Shown one piece after another: positions 8,521 through 17,207 of a DNA stretch of 64,000 bases (position 1 is the stretch's first letter; every line of letters begins with the position of its first letter). Made by a program: the position numbers and the translations under genes. The notes under the pieces are model-generated. The model was given only the letters and a program-made list of their open reading frames with translations, did no database searches and was not told where the DNA came from. Source of the stretch: Allobrachymonas chironomi DSM 19884 (GTDB lineage Bacteria; Pseudomonadota; Gammaproteobacteria; Burkholderiales; Burkholderiaceae_C); contig NZ_KB894769.1 in the NCBI RefSeq assembly GCF_000374625.1, forward strand, positions 1-64,000, in the 5' to 3' direction.

Positions 8521-9645
8521 TTACAGCATGCGCAGCCGGTCCCCGCCGGCAAAACCCTGCGCCGCCCAGGGCTCGCCCTTGCACAGGCCGATAACCTTGA
8601 ACAGCTCGCCCATTTCGTGCTCCATGAGCAGCTTCTGCGCCATGGTGCGGGTGGGCAGGTCAGAGGCTTCCATGCGCTGTGCCAGCCCCAGATTGAGCAG
8701 AAACCAGCCCTGGCTGGTGTAACCCAGAATCTCCAGCCCGGCCTGCTGTGCCGCCACCGCCACGCCGGTAAAGTTGACGTGGGCGGTGATGTCCTTGTCT
8801 CCCACCGCCAGCAGCGGGTTGTCATCGGCGCGGTGACCCTGGTGGCACATCAGGGTACCGCCGTCGCGCTGCGGATGGTAGTACTCGCGCTCGCCAAAGC
8901 CGTAATCGATGAAGAAGGCCGCCCCCTGCTGCAGATGCTGCGCCAAGGTAGCGATGAAGGCCTCGCCCTGCGGATGGATTTCGGTCAGGTAGTCATGGTC
9001 GCCGGGCACGTCCAGCGGCGGGCGCAGCGCCGTGGGCCGGTCTTCCCAGATCCATTGGCCATCGGCCGTGCAGGCCACGCCACGCTCGTGCCAGACACCG
9101 GCCACGCGGTGCAACAGCTGCACCGGCATGGCATCCAGCACCTCGTTGCCCAGCACCACGCCGCGCATCTGCTCCGGCAGCGCATCGGCCCACTGCACGA
9201 TGCCGCCAAAGCGCGCCAGGCGCTGCTGCTGGCGTGCGCGCAGACTGCCGGAGACATCGACAATCGTGTAACGGCGCAGCGCCACGCCCTGCTGCTGCAG
9301 GCCGTCCAGCACCTGCTCCGCCAGCGCGCCGCTGCCGGCACCAAACTCCCAGACCTCGTCCGTGCCGGTCGCCTGCAAGGCCTCGGCCACCTGCACCGCC
9401 AGCGTCTGGCCAAACAGCGGGCTGAGCTCGGGCGCCGTGACAAAATCGCTGCCGTCCTGCGGCAACCGGCCCAGCTTGCGGCTGCCATGCGCGTAATAGC
9501 CCAGCCCCGGCGCGTACAGCGCCAGATGCATGAAACGGTCAAACGGCAGCCAGCCGCCGGCATCGTGCACGGCAGCGCGTATCATGGCAGACAGGGCAGC
9601 ATCCGGCGCACCGGATGCAGGACGGGAAGACAGCGGAATCGACAT
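8521..9645 (-). CDS. SAM-dependent methyltransferase, MidA/NDUFAF7 family
   Basis: A 374-residue member of the COG1565 family, whose mitochondrial member NDUFAF7 methylates an Arg of a complex I subunit. Family marks are FMHLALYAPGLGYYAHG (about residue 40), TAPELSPLFGQ, a Rossmann SAM-binding motif VWEFGAGSGALAEQVL (about 98), and LGNEVLDAMPVQL (about 165). The C-terminal ATPase-like portion of the family, HVNFTGVAVAAQQAG, is also present. The bacterial substrate is not established. It is convergent with the kinase gene, with only a few bases between, and divergent from the SDR-folB pair. Confidence 0.9.
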   Translation of the reverse strand: MSIPLSSRPASGAPDAALSAMIRAAVHDAGGWLPFDRFMHLALYAPGLGYYAHGSRKLGRLPQDGSDFVTAPELSPLFGQTLAVQVAEALQATGTDEVWEFGAGSGALAEQVLDGLQQQGVALRRYTIVDVSGSLRARQQQRLARFGGIVQWADALPEQMRGVVLGNEVLDAMPVQLLHRVAGVWHERGVACTADGQWIWEDRPTALRPPLDVPGDHDYLTEIHPQGEAFIATLAQHLQQGAAFFIDYGFGEREYYHPQRDGGTLMCHQGHRADDNPLLAVGDKDITAHVNFTGVAVAAQQAGLEILGYTSQGWFLLNLGLAQRMEASDLPTRTMAQKLLMEHEMGELFKVIGLCKGEPWAAQGFAGGDRLRML

Positions 9646-9715
9646 GGCAGCAATCTACCATCGAACGCCGCTTCCCTGCCGGCCCCGCAACCGCTTTTTC
9701 CCCTGATTCACCCGC

Positions 9716-10528
9716 ATGACCCACACGACCGACGCCCGCCGTACCGTGCTGATCACCGGCGGTGCCCGCCGCCTGGGTGCCGTGCTGTGCCAGACCTTTG
9801 CCGCCGCCGGCTGGCAGGTGCTGTGCCACTACCAGCACAGCGCCCGCGAAGCCCTTGCCCTGCAGCAGCAGCTGGCCGATGCCGGCACGCCCATCACGCT
9901 GTATCAGGCCGATCTGGCCGATGCCGCCCAGCGCCAGGCCATGATGCAGGCGATTGCCGAACAGCACGGCCCGCTGCAGGCCCTGGTCAACAACGCCTCC
10001 ATGTTCGATGCCGATGGCGGCCACGATTTCCCGCTTGCACTGGCGCGCCAGCAACTGGAAGTGAATCTGCTCGCGCCGCTGGACCTGACCCGCCAGATGG
10101 CGGCCCAGCACCCGGCCGATGCCGTGGCCGCCTGCATCGCCATCCATGTGCTGGACCAGAAGGTCTACAACCTGAATCCGGACTATTTCAGCTACTCGGT
10201 CAGCAAGCTGGCGCTGGAACGCGCGGTGGAACTGCAGGCCCAGGCGCTGGCCCCGCGCACCCGCGTCTGCGGCGTGGCACCCGGCCTGATGCTGGTCAGC
10301 GGTCCGCAAACCGATGCCAACTTTGCCGCTGCCAGCCGCGCCAACCTGCTGCGCCGCCCGCTGGATCCACAGGATGTGGCCCGGGCCTGTGTCTTCCTGG
10401 CCGACAACCCGGCCATCACCGGCAGCACGCTGTGCGTGGATAATGGCCAGCACCTGGTTCCCCTGCCGCGCGACATCATGTTCGTGGTGGATGAACTGCT
10501 CCAGCAACACCTGCCCCCCACCCCATGA
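9716..10528 (+). CDS. SDR oxidoreductase, pteridine reductase-like (FolM type)
   Basis: A 270-residue NADPH-dependent short-chain reductase. The N-terminal cofactor motif is TGGARRLG (residues 15-22), the Arg-rich variant seen in pteridine reductases and FolM rather than the usual TGxxxGxG. NNAS follows at about residue 91, and the catalytic YSVSK pair (about 161-165) is intact. The stop overlaps the next start as ATGA (10525-10528), so it is translationally coupled to folB. That supports a role in dihydropterin or dihydrofolate metabolism, for example reducing dihydromonapterin or dihydrofolate. The substrate is inferred from context and motif only. Confidence 0.88.
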   Translation: MTHTTDARRTVLITGGARRLGAVLCQTFAAAGWQVLCHYQHSAREALALQQQLADAGTPITLYQADLADAAQRQAMMQAIAEQHGPLQALVNNASMFDADGGHDFPLALARQQLEVNLLAPLDLTRQMAAQHPADAVAACIAIHVLDQKVYNLNPDYFSYSVSKLALERAVELQAQALAPRTRVCGVAPGLMLVSGPQTDANFAAASRANLLRRPLDPQDVARACVFLADNPAITGSTLCVDNGQHLVPLPRDIMFVVDELLQQHLPPTP

Positions 10529-10941
10529 ACACGCCTACCCACTGGAACGAATCCCTGGCCCTGACCTGCCGCCGCCTGTTTCTGCGCGATTACGAGGTGC
10601 ACATCAACATCGGCGTGCACGATTTTGAAAAGCTCGGCCCGCAGCGCGTGCGCGTGAACGTGGACATGTACGTGCTGTTGAGTGAATCCACGCCAGTGCA
10701 GGACAAGGTACATGAGGTCGTCGATTACGACTTCATCCGTCGCACCATTGCCGCCCGCGTCGGCGCCGGCCATATCGAGCTGCAGGAAACCCTGTGTGAT
10801 GATGTGGCCGACACCCTGCTCACCCACCCCAAGGTGCGGGCAGTGCGGGTGTCGACCGAGAAGCCGGATGTCTATCCGGACTGCGATGCCGTGGGCGTGG
10901 AGGTGTTCCGCCTCAAGGACGCCGCACTTCTACCGGGTTGA
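10525..10941 (+). CDS. folB: Dihydroneopterin aldolase
   Basis: A 138-residue enzyme of tetrahydrofolate synthesis that cleaves 7,8-dihydroneopterin to 6-hydroxymethyl-dihydropterin and glycolaldehyde. Recognisable segments are LFLRDYEVHINIGVHDFEK (about residue 18), the active-site VVDYDFIRRTI (about 67), and the pterin-binding ETLCDDVADTLL, then VRVSTEKPDVYPDCDAVGVE near the C terminus. It is about 20 residues longer than the typical enzyme because of extra sequence at both ends. It overlaps the upstream SDR by 4 bp, and its last 29 bp overlap the 3' end of convergent bfd. Confidence 0.9.
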   Translation: MNTPTHWNESLALTCRRLFLRDYEVHINIGVHDFEKLGPQRVRVNVDMYVLLSESTPVQDKVHEVVDYDFIRRTIAARVGAGHIELQETLCDDVADTLLTHPKVRAVRVSTEKPDVYPDCDAVGVEVFRLKDAALLPG

Positions 10942-11161
10942 AGCCGGGCTCGCCGGCCAGATTCGTCACCGGCTCACCGGCACGATGCAGCGCCGCTGTC
11001 TGGGCGTGGCATTGCGACACGATGTCGCGCGCACACTCGCCGCAGCAGCCGCACTGGGTGGCCACGCCCAGCTCCAGCTGGATCTCGTCAAAGCTCATGC
11101 CGTTGCGTGCATGGCGGGCGATGTCACGGTCGGATACGCGCTGGCAAAGACAAACAATCAT
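10913..11161 (-). CDS. bfd: Bacterioferritin-associated ferredoxin
   Basis: An 82-residue [2Fe-2S] protein. The four cluster cysteines are visible in the family arrangement: CLC (residues 4 and 6) and, 31 residues later, CGCC, with the Bfd-type ARDIV that follows. Bfd docks on bacterioferritin and passes electrons through its heme to release stored iron. The ATG at 11161 gives the usual N terminus MIVCLCQRVSD; the longer upstream frame has no homology. A Fur-box-like sequence lies 57 bp upstream, so it should be expressed when iron is scarce. It lies on the same strand as fumC and the two bacterioferritin genes. Confidence 0.93.
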   Translation of the reverse strand: MIVCLCQRVSDRDIARHARNGMSFDEIQLELGVATQCGCCGECARDIVSQCHAQTAALHRAGEPVTNLAGEPGFNPVEVRRP

Positions 11162-11217
11162 GGTCGATTCCGGATACGGGAAGTACAGCAGGTGCTGCGA
11201 TAAGCCGCATCTTAATT

Positions 11218-11236
11218 GATAATTGTTTTTATTCTC
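11218..11236 (-). promoter_or_regulatory. Fur-box-like operator upstream of bfd
   Basis: Read on the minus strand, GAGAATAAAAACAATTATC matches the 19-bp Fur consensus GATAATGATAATCATTATC at 14 positions by my alignment. It lies between the fumC stop and the bfd start, which is where a Fur-controlled bfd promoter is expected. The local AT richness also stands out against GC-rich surroundings. Confidence 0.65.
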
Positions 11237-11267
11237 AAACCCTGTCGACATCAGGGTTGTATCCAGG

Positions 11268-12647
11268 CTACACCGGGCGCGGTCCCAGCATGCGCGCCGG
11301 GTCCACCAGCTGGTCAAACTGCTCCGGCGTGACCACGCCCAGCTCCAGCGCCACCTCGCGCAAGGTGCGGCCCTCGCGGTGCGCCTGCAAGGCCACCCTG
11401 GCGGTCTGGTCGTAACCGATCACTGGTGCCAGCGCCGTGGCCAGCATCAGCGAACGCTGCAGCAGTTCGGCCACCCGCGCCTCTTCCACCTCGATGCCTT
11501 GCGCACAATGCTGGTCAAAGCTGCGCATGCCGTCGGCCAGCAGACGCACGCTCTGCATGGCGTTGTGCATGGCCATGGGCCGGAACACATTCAGCTCGAA
11601 ATTGCCGGATGCGCCGCCGATGCCGATGGCCACATCGTTGCCCAGCACCTGCGCCGCGATCATGGTCAGCGCCTCGGACTGGGTCGGGTTCACCTTGCCC
11701 GGCATGATGGATGAGCCGGGCTCGTTGGCCGGAATGCGCAACTCGCCAATGCCGGCACGCGGGCCGCTGGCCAGCCAGCGCACATCGTTGGCGATTTTCA
11801 TCAGGGCACAGGCCAGGGTTTTCAGGCTGCCATGCGCCTGCACCACCGGGTCCATGCTGGCCAGGGCGGCAAAGGTGTTGTCGGCCTGCACATAAGGCAG
11901 TCCGGTGCTGCGCGCCAGTTCGGCTGCCACGGCCTGGCCAAAGCCCTCAGGCGCATTCAGCCCGGTGCCCACTGCCGTGCCACCCACTGCCAGCGCCTGC
12001 AGACCCGGCAAGGAAGCCCGCACCTGGATGGCCGCCTGGCGCAGTTGCGCCGCCCAGCCGGAGATCTCCTGCCCCACCGTCAAGGGCGTGGCATCCTGCA
12101 GATGGGTGCGCCCGATCTTGATGATGTGGGCAAAGGCATCGCGCTTGGCCTCGAGTGTGCCGGCCAGCCCGTCCAGCGCCGGCAGCAGCTGCTGCTGCAA
12201 GGTACCGGCCAGCGCCACATGCATGGCCGTGGGAAAAATGTCGTTGCTGGACTGGTTGCGATTGACATGGTCATTCGGGTGTACCGCCTGCCCCTGCAGC
12301 AGCTGACTGGCCCGGTGCGCCAGCACCTCGTTCATGTTCATGTTGCTTTGGGTGCCGGAGCCGGTCTGCCAGATCGACAGCGGAAACTCGTCGGCCCACT
12401 GGCCATCCATGACCTCCTGCGCCGCCTGCGCCACGGCTTGCGCCACTTCGGGCGGCAACTCGCCCAGCGCGCCATTCACGCGCGCACAGGCCTGCTTGAC
12501 CCGCGCCAGCGCCTGCACGAAGGCAGGCGGGCAGCGTTCGGTGGATATGGCAAAAAAGTGCAGCGAGCGCTGCGTTTGCGCGCCCCACAGGCGATCGGCC
12601 GGCACCTGCACCGGCCCCAGGCTGTCGTGTTCCAGACGGTATTCCAT
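11268..12647 (-). CDS. fumC: Fumarate hydratase class II
   Basis: A 459-residue iron-free fumarase that interconverts fumarate and malate in the TCA cycle. The superfamily signature [13 protein letters not shown] (about residue 315) and the active-site segments [15 protein letters not shown] (about 97) and [14 protein letters not shown] (about 131), plus [10 protein letters not shown] (about 184), are complete. The ATG at 12647 is preferred to the one at 12653 because the GGAGG lies 8 bp before the former and only 2 bp before the latter. Its place among iron-storage genes fits the known use of FumC when the Fe-S fumarases fail under iron limitation or oxidative stress. Confidence 0.95.
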   Translation of the reverse strand: MEYRLEHDSLGPVQVPADRLWGAQTQRSLHFFAISTERCPPAFVQALARVKQACARVNGALGELPPEVAQAVAQAAQEVMDGQWADEFPLSIWQTGSGTQSNMNMNEVLAHRASQLLQGQAVHPNDHVNRNQSSNDIFPTAMHVALAGTLQQQLLPALDGLAGTLEAKRDAFAHIIKIGRTHLQDATPLTVGQEISGWAAQLRQAAIQVRASLPGLQALAVGGTAVGTGLNAPEGFGQAVAAELARSTGLPYVQADNTFAALASMDPVVQAHGSLKTLACALMKIANDVRWLASGPRAGIGELRIPANEPGSSIMPGKVNPTQSEALTMIAAQVLGNDVAIGIGGASGNFELNVFRPMAMHNAMQSVRLLADGMRSFDQHCAQGIEVEEARVAELLQRSLMLATALAPVIGYDQTARVALQAHREGRTLREVALELGVVTPEQFDQLVDPARMLGPRPV

Positions 12648-12719
12648 GACCATCCCCTCCCCTGTTGCGGGCAGGCACGGCTGCCCTGATCGACATCGCC
12701 CGTTGCGGGCTGACCAGAC

Positions 12720-13187
12720 TCAGCCGATCTGGCTTTGCAGGTAATTCTGCAGGCCCAGATCCTCGATCAGGTCCAGCTGGGTTTCCAGCCAGTCCATGTG
12801 CTCCTCGTTTTCATCCTTGAGCTCGACCAGCAGCGCCCGCGACACATAGTCCTGCTCCGCCTCGCAAAAGGCAATCGCCTCGACCAGGGTCTGGTGCTTT
12901 TTCTGTTCCAGGCGCAGATCACATTCCAGCGCCTCCTGGGCATCCTCGCCCAGCAGCAGCTTGCCCAGATCCTGCAGATTGGGCAGGCCGTCCAGCAGGA
13001 AGATGCGCTGGACCAGCTTGTCCGACATCTTCATTTCCTCGATCGACTGCTCGTACAGCTGCTTGCCCAGTCCGTCCAGGCCCCAGTTCTTGAGCATGCG
13101 CGCATGCATGAAATACTGGTTGATGGCGATCAGGGAATCGCCCAGCACGGCATTGAGCTGCTTGTGGATGGCGGCTTGGCTTTTCAT
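12720..13187 (-). CDS. bfrB: Bacterioferritin, heme-binding (non-ferroxidase) subunit
   Basis: A 155-residue four-helix bacterioferritin subunit. Compared with E. coli Bfr numbering it keeps the heme ligand Met52 (EEMKMSD) but has lost ferroxidase ligands: Glu18 is Ser, His54 is Met and Glu127 is Asn; Glu51, Glu94 and His130 remain. This is the heme-type partner seen in two-subunit bacterioferritins such as Neisseria BfrB. It should co-assemble with the product of the gene 12 bp upstream to form a 24-mer store in which heme mediates iron release through Bfd. The symbol follows the Neisseria convention. Confidence 0.92.
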   Translation of the reverse strand: MKSQAAIHKQLNAVLGDSLIAINQYFMHARMLKNWGLDGLGKQLYEQSIEEMKMSDKLVQRIFLLDGLPNLQDLGKLLLGEDAQEALECDLRLEQKKHQTLVEAIAFCEAEQDYVSRALLVELKDENEEHMDWLETQLDLIEDLGLQNYLQSQIG

Positions 13188-13199
13188 GATGACGCCTCC

Positions 13200-13667
13200 T
13201 TAGCTGGCCTGGCTTTGCAGGTAGTTCTTCAGGCCCACCTGATCGATCAGGCGCAGCTGCTGCTCCAGCCAGTGGGCATGGTCTTCCTCGGTGTCCTTGA
13301 GCTGTTCGACCAGCATTTCGCGACTGACATAGTCCTGGTGCTGTTCGCACAGGGCCACGCCCTTTTTCAGCGCATCGCGCACGCGCAGCTCGACTTCCAG
13401 ATCGGCCTGCAGCATGGAGGGCACATCGTTGCCCAGTACCAGCGCCTCGGGCACCATGTCGGGCATGCCTTCCAGCATCAGAATGCGCTGGATCAGCGCG
13501 CTGGCATGCTGGGTTTCGTCGTCCATCTCGTGGTTGATGCGCTCGTACAGCTTGTCGTAGCCCCACTCGTGGTACATGCGGGAGTGGATGAAATACTGGT
13601 CGCGTGCTGCCAGTTCGCCAGCCACCAGAGTGTTGAGATAAGCAATGACTTCGGGATGACCTTTCAT
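13200..13667 (-). CDS. bfrA: Bacterioferritin, ferroxidase subunit lacking heme Met52
   Basis: A 155-residue bacterioferritin subunit. It carries the full di-iron ferroxidase set (Glu18, Glu51, His54, Glu near 94, Glu127, His130 in E. coli numbering) but has Thr in place of the heme ligand Met52 (DDETQHAS). It therefore oxidises Fe(II) for mineral storage but should not bind inter-subunit heme on its own. It is the first gene of the bfrA-bfrB pair, with the second gene 12 bp downstream. The start at 13667 matches the conserved [12 protein letters not shown] terminus; the extra upstream frame is not homologous. Confidence 0.93.
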   Translation of the reverse strand: MKGHPEVIAYLNTLVAGELAARDQYFIHSRMYHEWGYDKLYERINHEMDDETQHASALIQRILMLEGMPDMVPEALVLGNDVPSMLQADLEVELRVRDALKKGVALCEQHQDYVSREMLVEQLKDTEEDHAHWLEQQLRLIDQVGLKNYLQSQAS

Positions 13668-13898
13668 GGGGTGCCTCTTCTGGTTGTGATGGGAATGGCA
13701 ACAAGCATACCTGCAATGCCGGCAGGCGTCTGCAACAGGCTGCATGCCGACAGCAACTTCAGGATATCTCCTGATGCCGCAACGGCCCGGCGGCCAGTGG
13801 CAGACAGTACACAGGTCGCTGGACGGGTCATGTCCCGCCTCGTAAAATCATGGGTTTACCTGATGATGCGCGCCCTAGCGGGCCGCCCTGTGCTGCCC

Positions 13899-14846
13899 AT
13901 GTCTGCCACCCTGCCGCTTTCCGACGCCCCGCCCGCCACCAAGCCTGCCAAGGATTCTCCCGAGGCGCGCCAGCTACGCGAGATGCGCAAGCTGGAAAAA
14001 CGCCTGAACCGCCAGGTCGGCCAGGCGATTGTCGACTTCAACATGATCGAGGAAGGCGACAAGGTGATGGTGTGCCTGAGCGGCGGCAAGGACAGCTACA
14101 CCCTGCTGGACGTGCTGATGAAGCTGCAGAAGCGCGCGCCGATCCGCTTTGAGCTGGTGGCGGTCAACCTGGACCAGAAGCAGCCGGGCTTTCCGTCCGA
14201 CGTGCTGCCGGCCTACCTGGACAGCGTGGGCGTGCCCTACCATATCGAAACCCAGGACACCTACAGCGTGGTCAAGCGCGTGGTGCCCGAGGGCAAGACC
14301 ATGTGCAGCCTGTGCTCGCGCCTGCGCCGCGGCGCACTGTACACGGTGGCGCGCCGGCTGGGCTGCAACAAGATCGCGCTGGGCCACCACCGCGACGATA
14401 TCGTGGCCACCTTCTTCCTGAACCTGTTCTTTGCCGCCAAGATCAAGAGCATGCCGCCCAAGCTGGTAACCGACAACGGCGAGTTCATGGTGATCCGCCC
14501 GCTGGCCTATGTGAAGGAAGCCGATACCCTGGCCTGGGCCGAGCACATGCAGTTCCCCATCATCCCCTGCAACCTGTGCGGCAGCCAGGAGCACCTGCAG
14601 CGCAAGCAGGTCAGCAACATGCTCAAGGAGTGGGAAAAGCAGTACCCCGGCCGCACCGAGCTGATCCTGACCGCGCTGCAAAACGTGGTGCCTAGTCACC
14701 TGCTGGACCGCAAGCTGCACAACTTTGCCGATCTGCAGATCACCGGCATTCCCGATGCCGATGGCGACAAGGCCTTTGACGAGGAAGAGCGCATTCCGCC
14801 GCTGGTCGCCATTGACGCCGACAGCATTCCGCTGGCGCGCGGCTGA
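13899..14846 (+). CDS. ttcA: tRNA 2-thiocytidine(32) synthetase
   Basis: A 315-residue PP-loop ATPase that thiolates cytidine 32 of certain tRNAs using a [4Fe-4S] cluster. The PP-loop is [10 protein letters not shown] at about residue 52. The cluster-binding cysteine motifs CSLC (about 131) and CNLC (about 220) are both present, as is [19 protein letters not shown]. The long open frame to the left is not coding; the ATG at 13899 ([12 protein letters not shown]) gives the family length, with 13863 a possible alternative. It stands between bfrA (divergent) and a phosphatase gene downstream on the same strand. Confidence 0.95.
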   Translation: MSATLPLSDAPPATKPAKDSPEARQLREMRKLEKRLNRQVGQAIVDFNMIEEGDKVMVCLSGGKDSYTLLDVLMKLQKRAPIRFELVAVNLDQKQPGFPSDVLPAYLDSVGVPYHIETQDTYSVVKRVVPEGKTMCSLCSRLRRGALYTVARRLGCNKIALGHHRDDIVATFFLNLFFAAKIKSMPPKLVTDNGEFMVIRPLAYVKEADTLAWAEHMQFPIIPCNLCGSQEHLQRKQVSNMLKEWEKQYPGRTELILTALQNVVPSHLLDRKLHNFADLQITGIPDADGDKAFDEEERIPPLVAIDADSIPLARG

Positions 14847-14879
14847 GCGCAGCCGTGCCAAAGCAGGGATAATGCCGGC

Positions 14880-15545
14880 ATGTCCTCTGTCGCCGCCGCC
14901 ACCCGCCTGCTGATCATTCGCCATGGCGAAACCGACTGGAATGCCCAACGGCGCATCCAGGGGCATACCGACATCCCGCTCAATGCCGTGGGGCACCAGC
15001 AGTCACGGCTGCTGGCCCAGGTACTGACCGACAGCCCGATCCACCATGTCTACAGCAGTGATCTGCTGCGGGCCGCCGAAACGGCCGAGGCCATTGCCGC
15101 CCCGCATGGCGCCCCGGTGGCGCGCACGCCGCAATTGCGCGAGCGCCACTTTGGTGCCATCGAGGGCAGCAGCTTCATCGATTTCGAACAGCACTACCCG
15201 CAGGACTCGCTGCGCTGGCGCAAGCGCGACCCGGCCTGGGAGCCGCCTGGCGGTGGCGAATCGCTGCAGCAACTGCGTGACCGCATCGTGCAGACCGTGC
15301 TGGAAATTGGCCGCCAGCACAATGGCGAGCATGTGGCCATCGTGACGCATGGCGGCGTGCTGGATGTGCTGTACCGCGCTGCCACCCGCCAGGGCCTGCA
15401 GGCCCCGCGCACCTGGTACCTGCCCAACTGCGCCATCAACCGCCTGCTGTGGACACCCGAAGGCCTGACGCTGATCGGCTGGGGCGACACGCGGCATCTG
15501 GAGGCGCTGGAGGGCGCGCCGCTGCAGGATAGCAGCGTGCGCTGA
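14880..15545 (+). CDS. Histidine phosphatase family protein
   Basis: A 221-residue phosphoglycerate-mutase-like phosphatase. The catalytic signature RHGETDWN (residues 14-21) with phospho-accepting His15, the second-half YSSDLLRAAETAEAIA, the acid residue region RERHFGAIEG and the second catalytic His in VTHGGVLDVL (about residue 160) are all intact. Members include GpmB and cobalamin/alpha-ribazole phosphatases. No cobalamin genes are nearby, so the substrate is open. The gene follows ttcA by 33 bp and is probably cotranscribed with it. It is convergent with dps, with 3 bp between stops. Confidence 0.88.
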   Translation: MSSVAAATRLLIIRHGETDWNAQRRIQGHTDIPLNAVGHQQSRLLAQVLTDSPIHHVYSSDLLRAAETAEAIAAPHGAPVARTPQLRERHFGAIEGSSFIDFEQHYPQDSLRWRKRDPAWEPPGGGESLQQLRDRIVQTVLEIGRQHNGEHVAIVTHGGVLDVLYRAATRQGLQAPRTWYLPNCAINRLLWTPEGLTLIGWGDTRHLEALEGAPLQDSSVR

Positions 15546-15548
15546 GAA

Positions 15549-16040
15549 TCAGGCTTCCAGCAGGCTGCGCAGCATCCAGGCGGTTTTTTCGTGCACGTCG
15601 ATGCGCTGGGTCAACACATCGGCCGTGGGCTGGTCATTGGCCTTGTCCACTACCGGGAACAGTTCGCGCGCGGTACGGGCGGTGGCTTCCTGCGCCAGCA
15701 CCAGGTGGCGGATCATGTCGTCGGCCTTGGGCACGCCTTCCACTTCCTCGATCGAGGCCAGCTGGACAAACTCCTTGTAGGTGCCCGGTGCCGGGAAACC
15801 CAGGGCACGGATGCGCTCGGCGATCACGTCCAGGGCGTTCCACTGCTCGGTGTACTGGTCCATGAACATCACGTGCAGGCTGTTGAACTGCGGGCCGGTG
15901 ACGTTCCAGTGGAAGTTGTGCGTCATCAGGTACAGCGTGTAGCTGTCGGCCAGCAGGCGCGACAGGCCTTCGGCAATCTTCTTGCGGTTGGCGTCGGAAA
16001 TGCCGATGTTGACGGGTAGGGAAATGCTTTTCTTGGCCAT
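15549..16040 (-). CDS. dps: Dps-family DNA-binding ferritin
   Basis: A 163-residue mini-ferritin forming a dodecamer that oxidises Fe(II) with H2O2 and protects DNA. The inter-subunit ferroxidase residues are present: His in MTHNFHWNVTG (about residue 41) and the DQYTEQWNALDVIAERI helix (about 65-81) with its Asp and Glu. The N terminus MAKKSISLPVNIGISDANR is short with a few Lys, so DNA binding may be weaker than in E. coli Dps. The start at 16040 excludes an upstream non-homologous extension. With bfr, bfd and fumC it adds to the iron/oxidative-stress cluster. Confidence 0.93.
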   Translation of the reverse strand: MAKKSISLPVNIGISDANRKKIAEGLSRLLADSYTLYLMTHNFHWNVTGPQFNSLHVMFMDQYTEQWNALDVIAERIRALGFPAPGTYKEFVQLASIEEVEGVPKADDMIRHLVLAQEATARTARELFPVVDKANDQPTADVLTQRIDVHEKTAWMLRSLLEA

Positions 16041-16195
16041 GAAGTGCTCCTTGTCAAAGTGGGGAACAGCGGTACCCGCTGTCGTGATGACTTCATTGTA
16101 AGGACCGGAGCCTGACTTGCTGCGCATGTGCACTTATGACGGTCTTAGACAGGATTTATGGCTGGCTGGCCATTCCCGCCACCGAGCCCGTCCAC

Positions 16196-17029
16196 TCACG
16201 GCTGCACCGCCTCCAGCAGCAACTCCAGCAACAGCTGGTTGCCCTCGGGCTCCGGCAGCGCCAGCAGTTTGCCGACCATGTCCAGCTCCGGGTTGCAGAA
16301 CATGCTGCTGATGGCGCGGCCCATGGCGTGTTCGTCGTATCCTGCCATCGGGTAACGCTCCGGATGCCGCTGCAGCTCGTCGGCTACCAGACGGGCGAAT
16401 TGGGCGCGCGCCCGTTCCAGGCCTGCCGTATCCGGCCTGGCAACCGCCGGACTTTGCCGGATTGCGGCCAGCATGGCGTCACGCGTCAGCTGCAGGGCCT
16501 GATCCAGCTCGGTGGTGGACATGGCAGACAGCGCCCGCAGCTCCATGCGCATCCAGTCGCCTGCCGTGATCAGGTCGGAGGTGATGACACGGCAATCGTC
16601 GGCCTGCAGGGTGCGCAAAAAGGGCCGGGTCAGAGCGACTTGCTGACGCCAGGCCGACGCCGGCAGGCGCACCAGGCCAAGCTCCAGCAGCGTGGGCGGT
16701 GCGCCACCTTCACTCGGCGGCTTGCCATGCCAGAACAAGGTATCCGGATGGCGTTTTTCCATGAAGCTGAAGCCCAGACCATCCAGCAGGCTGATGCCCT
16801 GATAGCGCGTATCCGCTTCCACCGCGCGCGCATGCTGCAGGAACAGCGCCTTGTGCGTGTCCGGCAGCGCATAGGTCTGGATACGCTGCGCAACAGCATC
16901 GAAGCGCTGCTGGGCCACAGCCGGCAGGGGCTGGGCGGCACGCTGCTCCAGGCTGGTGCTGCAGCCCGTCAGCAGGAGCAAGCCCAGCAGGGAGGACAGA
17001 CTGGCATGTCGGAATCGGTTCATGGGCAT
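16196..17029 (-). CDS. Predicted lipoprotein, function unknown
   Basis: A roughly 277-residue protein beginning MPMNRFRHASLSS, then a hydrophobic stretch and lipobox LLLLTGCS, so Cys at about residue 23 should be lipidated. The mature part is mostly helical with no motif I recognise; it contains HPERYPMAGYDEHAMG and EGNQLLLELLLEAV near the C terminus. ATG codons at 17029 and 17023 are both possible starts, and neither has a strong ribosome-binding site. It is divergent from prfC. No function can be assigned. Confidence 0.75.
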   Translation of the reverse strand: MPMNRFRHASLSSLLGLLLLTGCSTSLEQRAAQPLPAVAQQRFDAVAQRIQTYALPDTHKALFLQHARAVEADTRYQGISLLDGLGFSFMEKRHPDTLFWHGKPPSEGGAPPTLLELGLVRLPASAWRQQVALTRPFLRTLQADDCRVITSDLITAGDWMRMELRALSAMSTTELDQALQLTRDAMLAAIRQSPAVARPDTAGLERARAQFARLVADELQRHPERYPMAGYDEHAMGRAISSMFCNPELDMVGKLLALPEPEGNQLLLELLLEAVQP

Positions 17030-17126
17030 CACACAGGTAAAGGGGAGCCACGCCGCCGCCCGGGGTCAGGCTGGCGGTGGCTAGCCGCAATGAGCGTACC
17101 ACAGTAAAATCATGACTTTGCACGCG

Positions 17127-17183
17127 ATCCGGGTCCTGTGTCCCGGATGTTCGCGCCTCCAGCCGCCCCTGCGCGGCTTTTTT
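17127..17183 (+). terminator. Tandem hairpins ending in a U tract in the prfC leader (possible attenuator)
   Basis: Two hairpins precede prfC: ATCCGGG/CCCGGAT (17127-17133 with 17142-17148, loop 8 nt) and AGCCGC/GCGGCT (17161-17166 with 17173-17178, loop 6 nt). The second runs directly into six T residues at 17178-17183, the shape of an intrinsic terminator. It ends 24 bp before the GTG start of prfC and follows no plus-strand gene, so it would stop transcription of prfC itself unless overcome. That makes it an attenuator candidate, unless the prfC promoter lies downstream of it. Confidence 0.55.
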
Positions 17184-17207
17184 CTATCTTTCCCAAAACC
17201 CGATCCC

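Noticed and set aside
12735-13898. Long N-terminal extension of the ttcA frame
   Set aside because: It is antisense to both bacterioferritin genes and has no TtcA similarity; the start at 13899 gives the family length.
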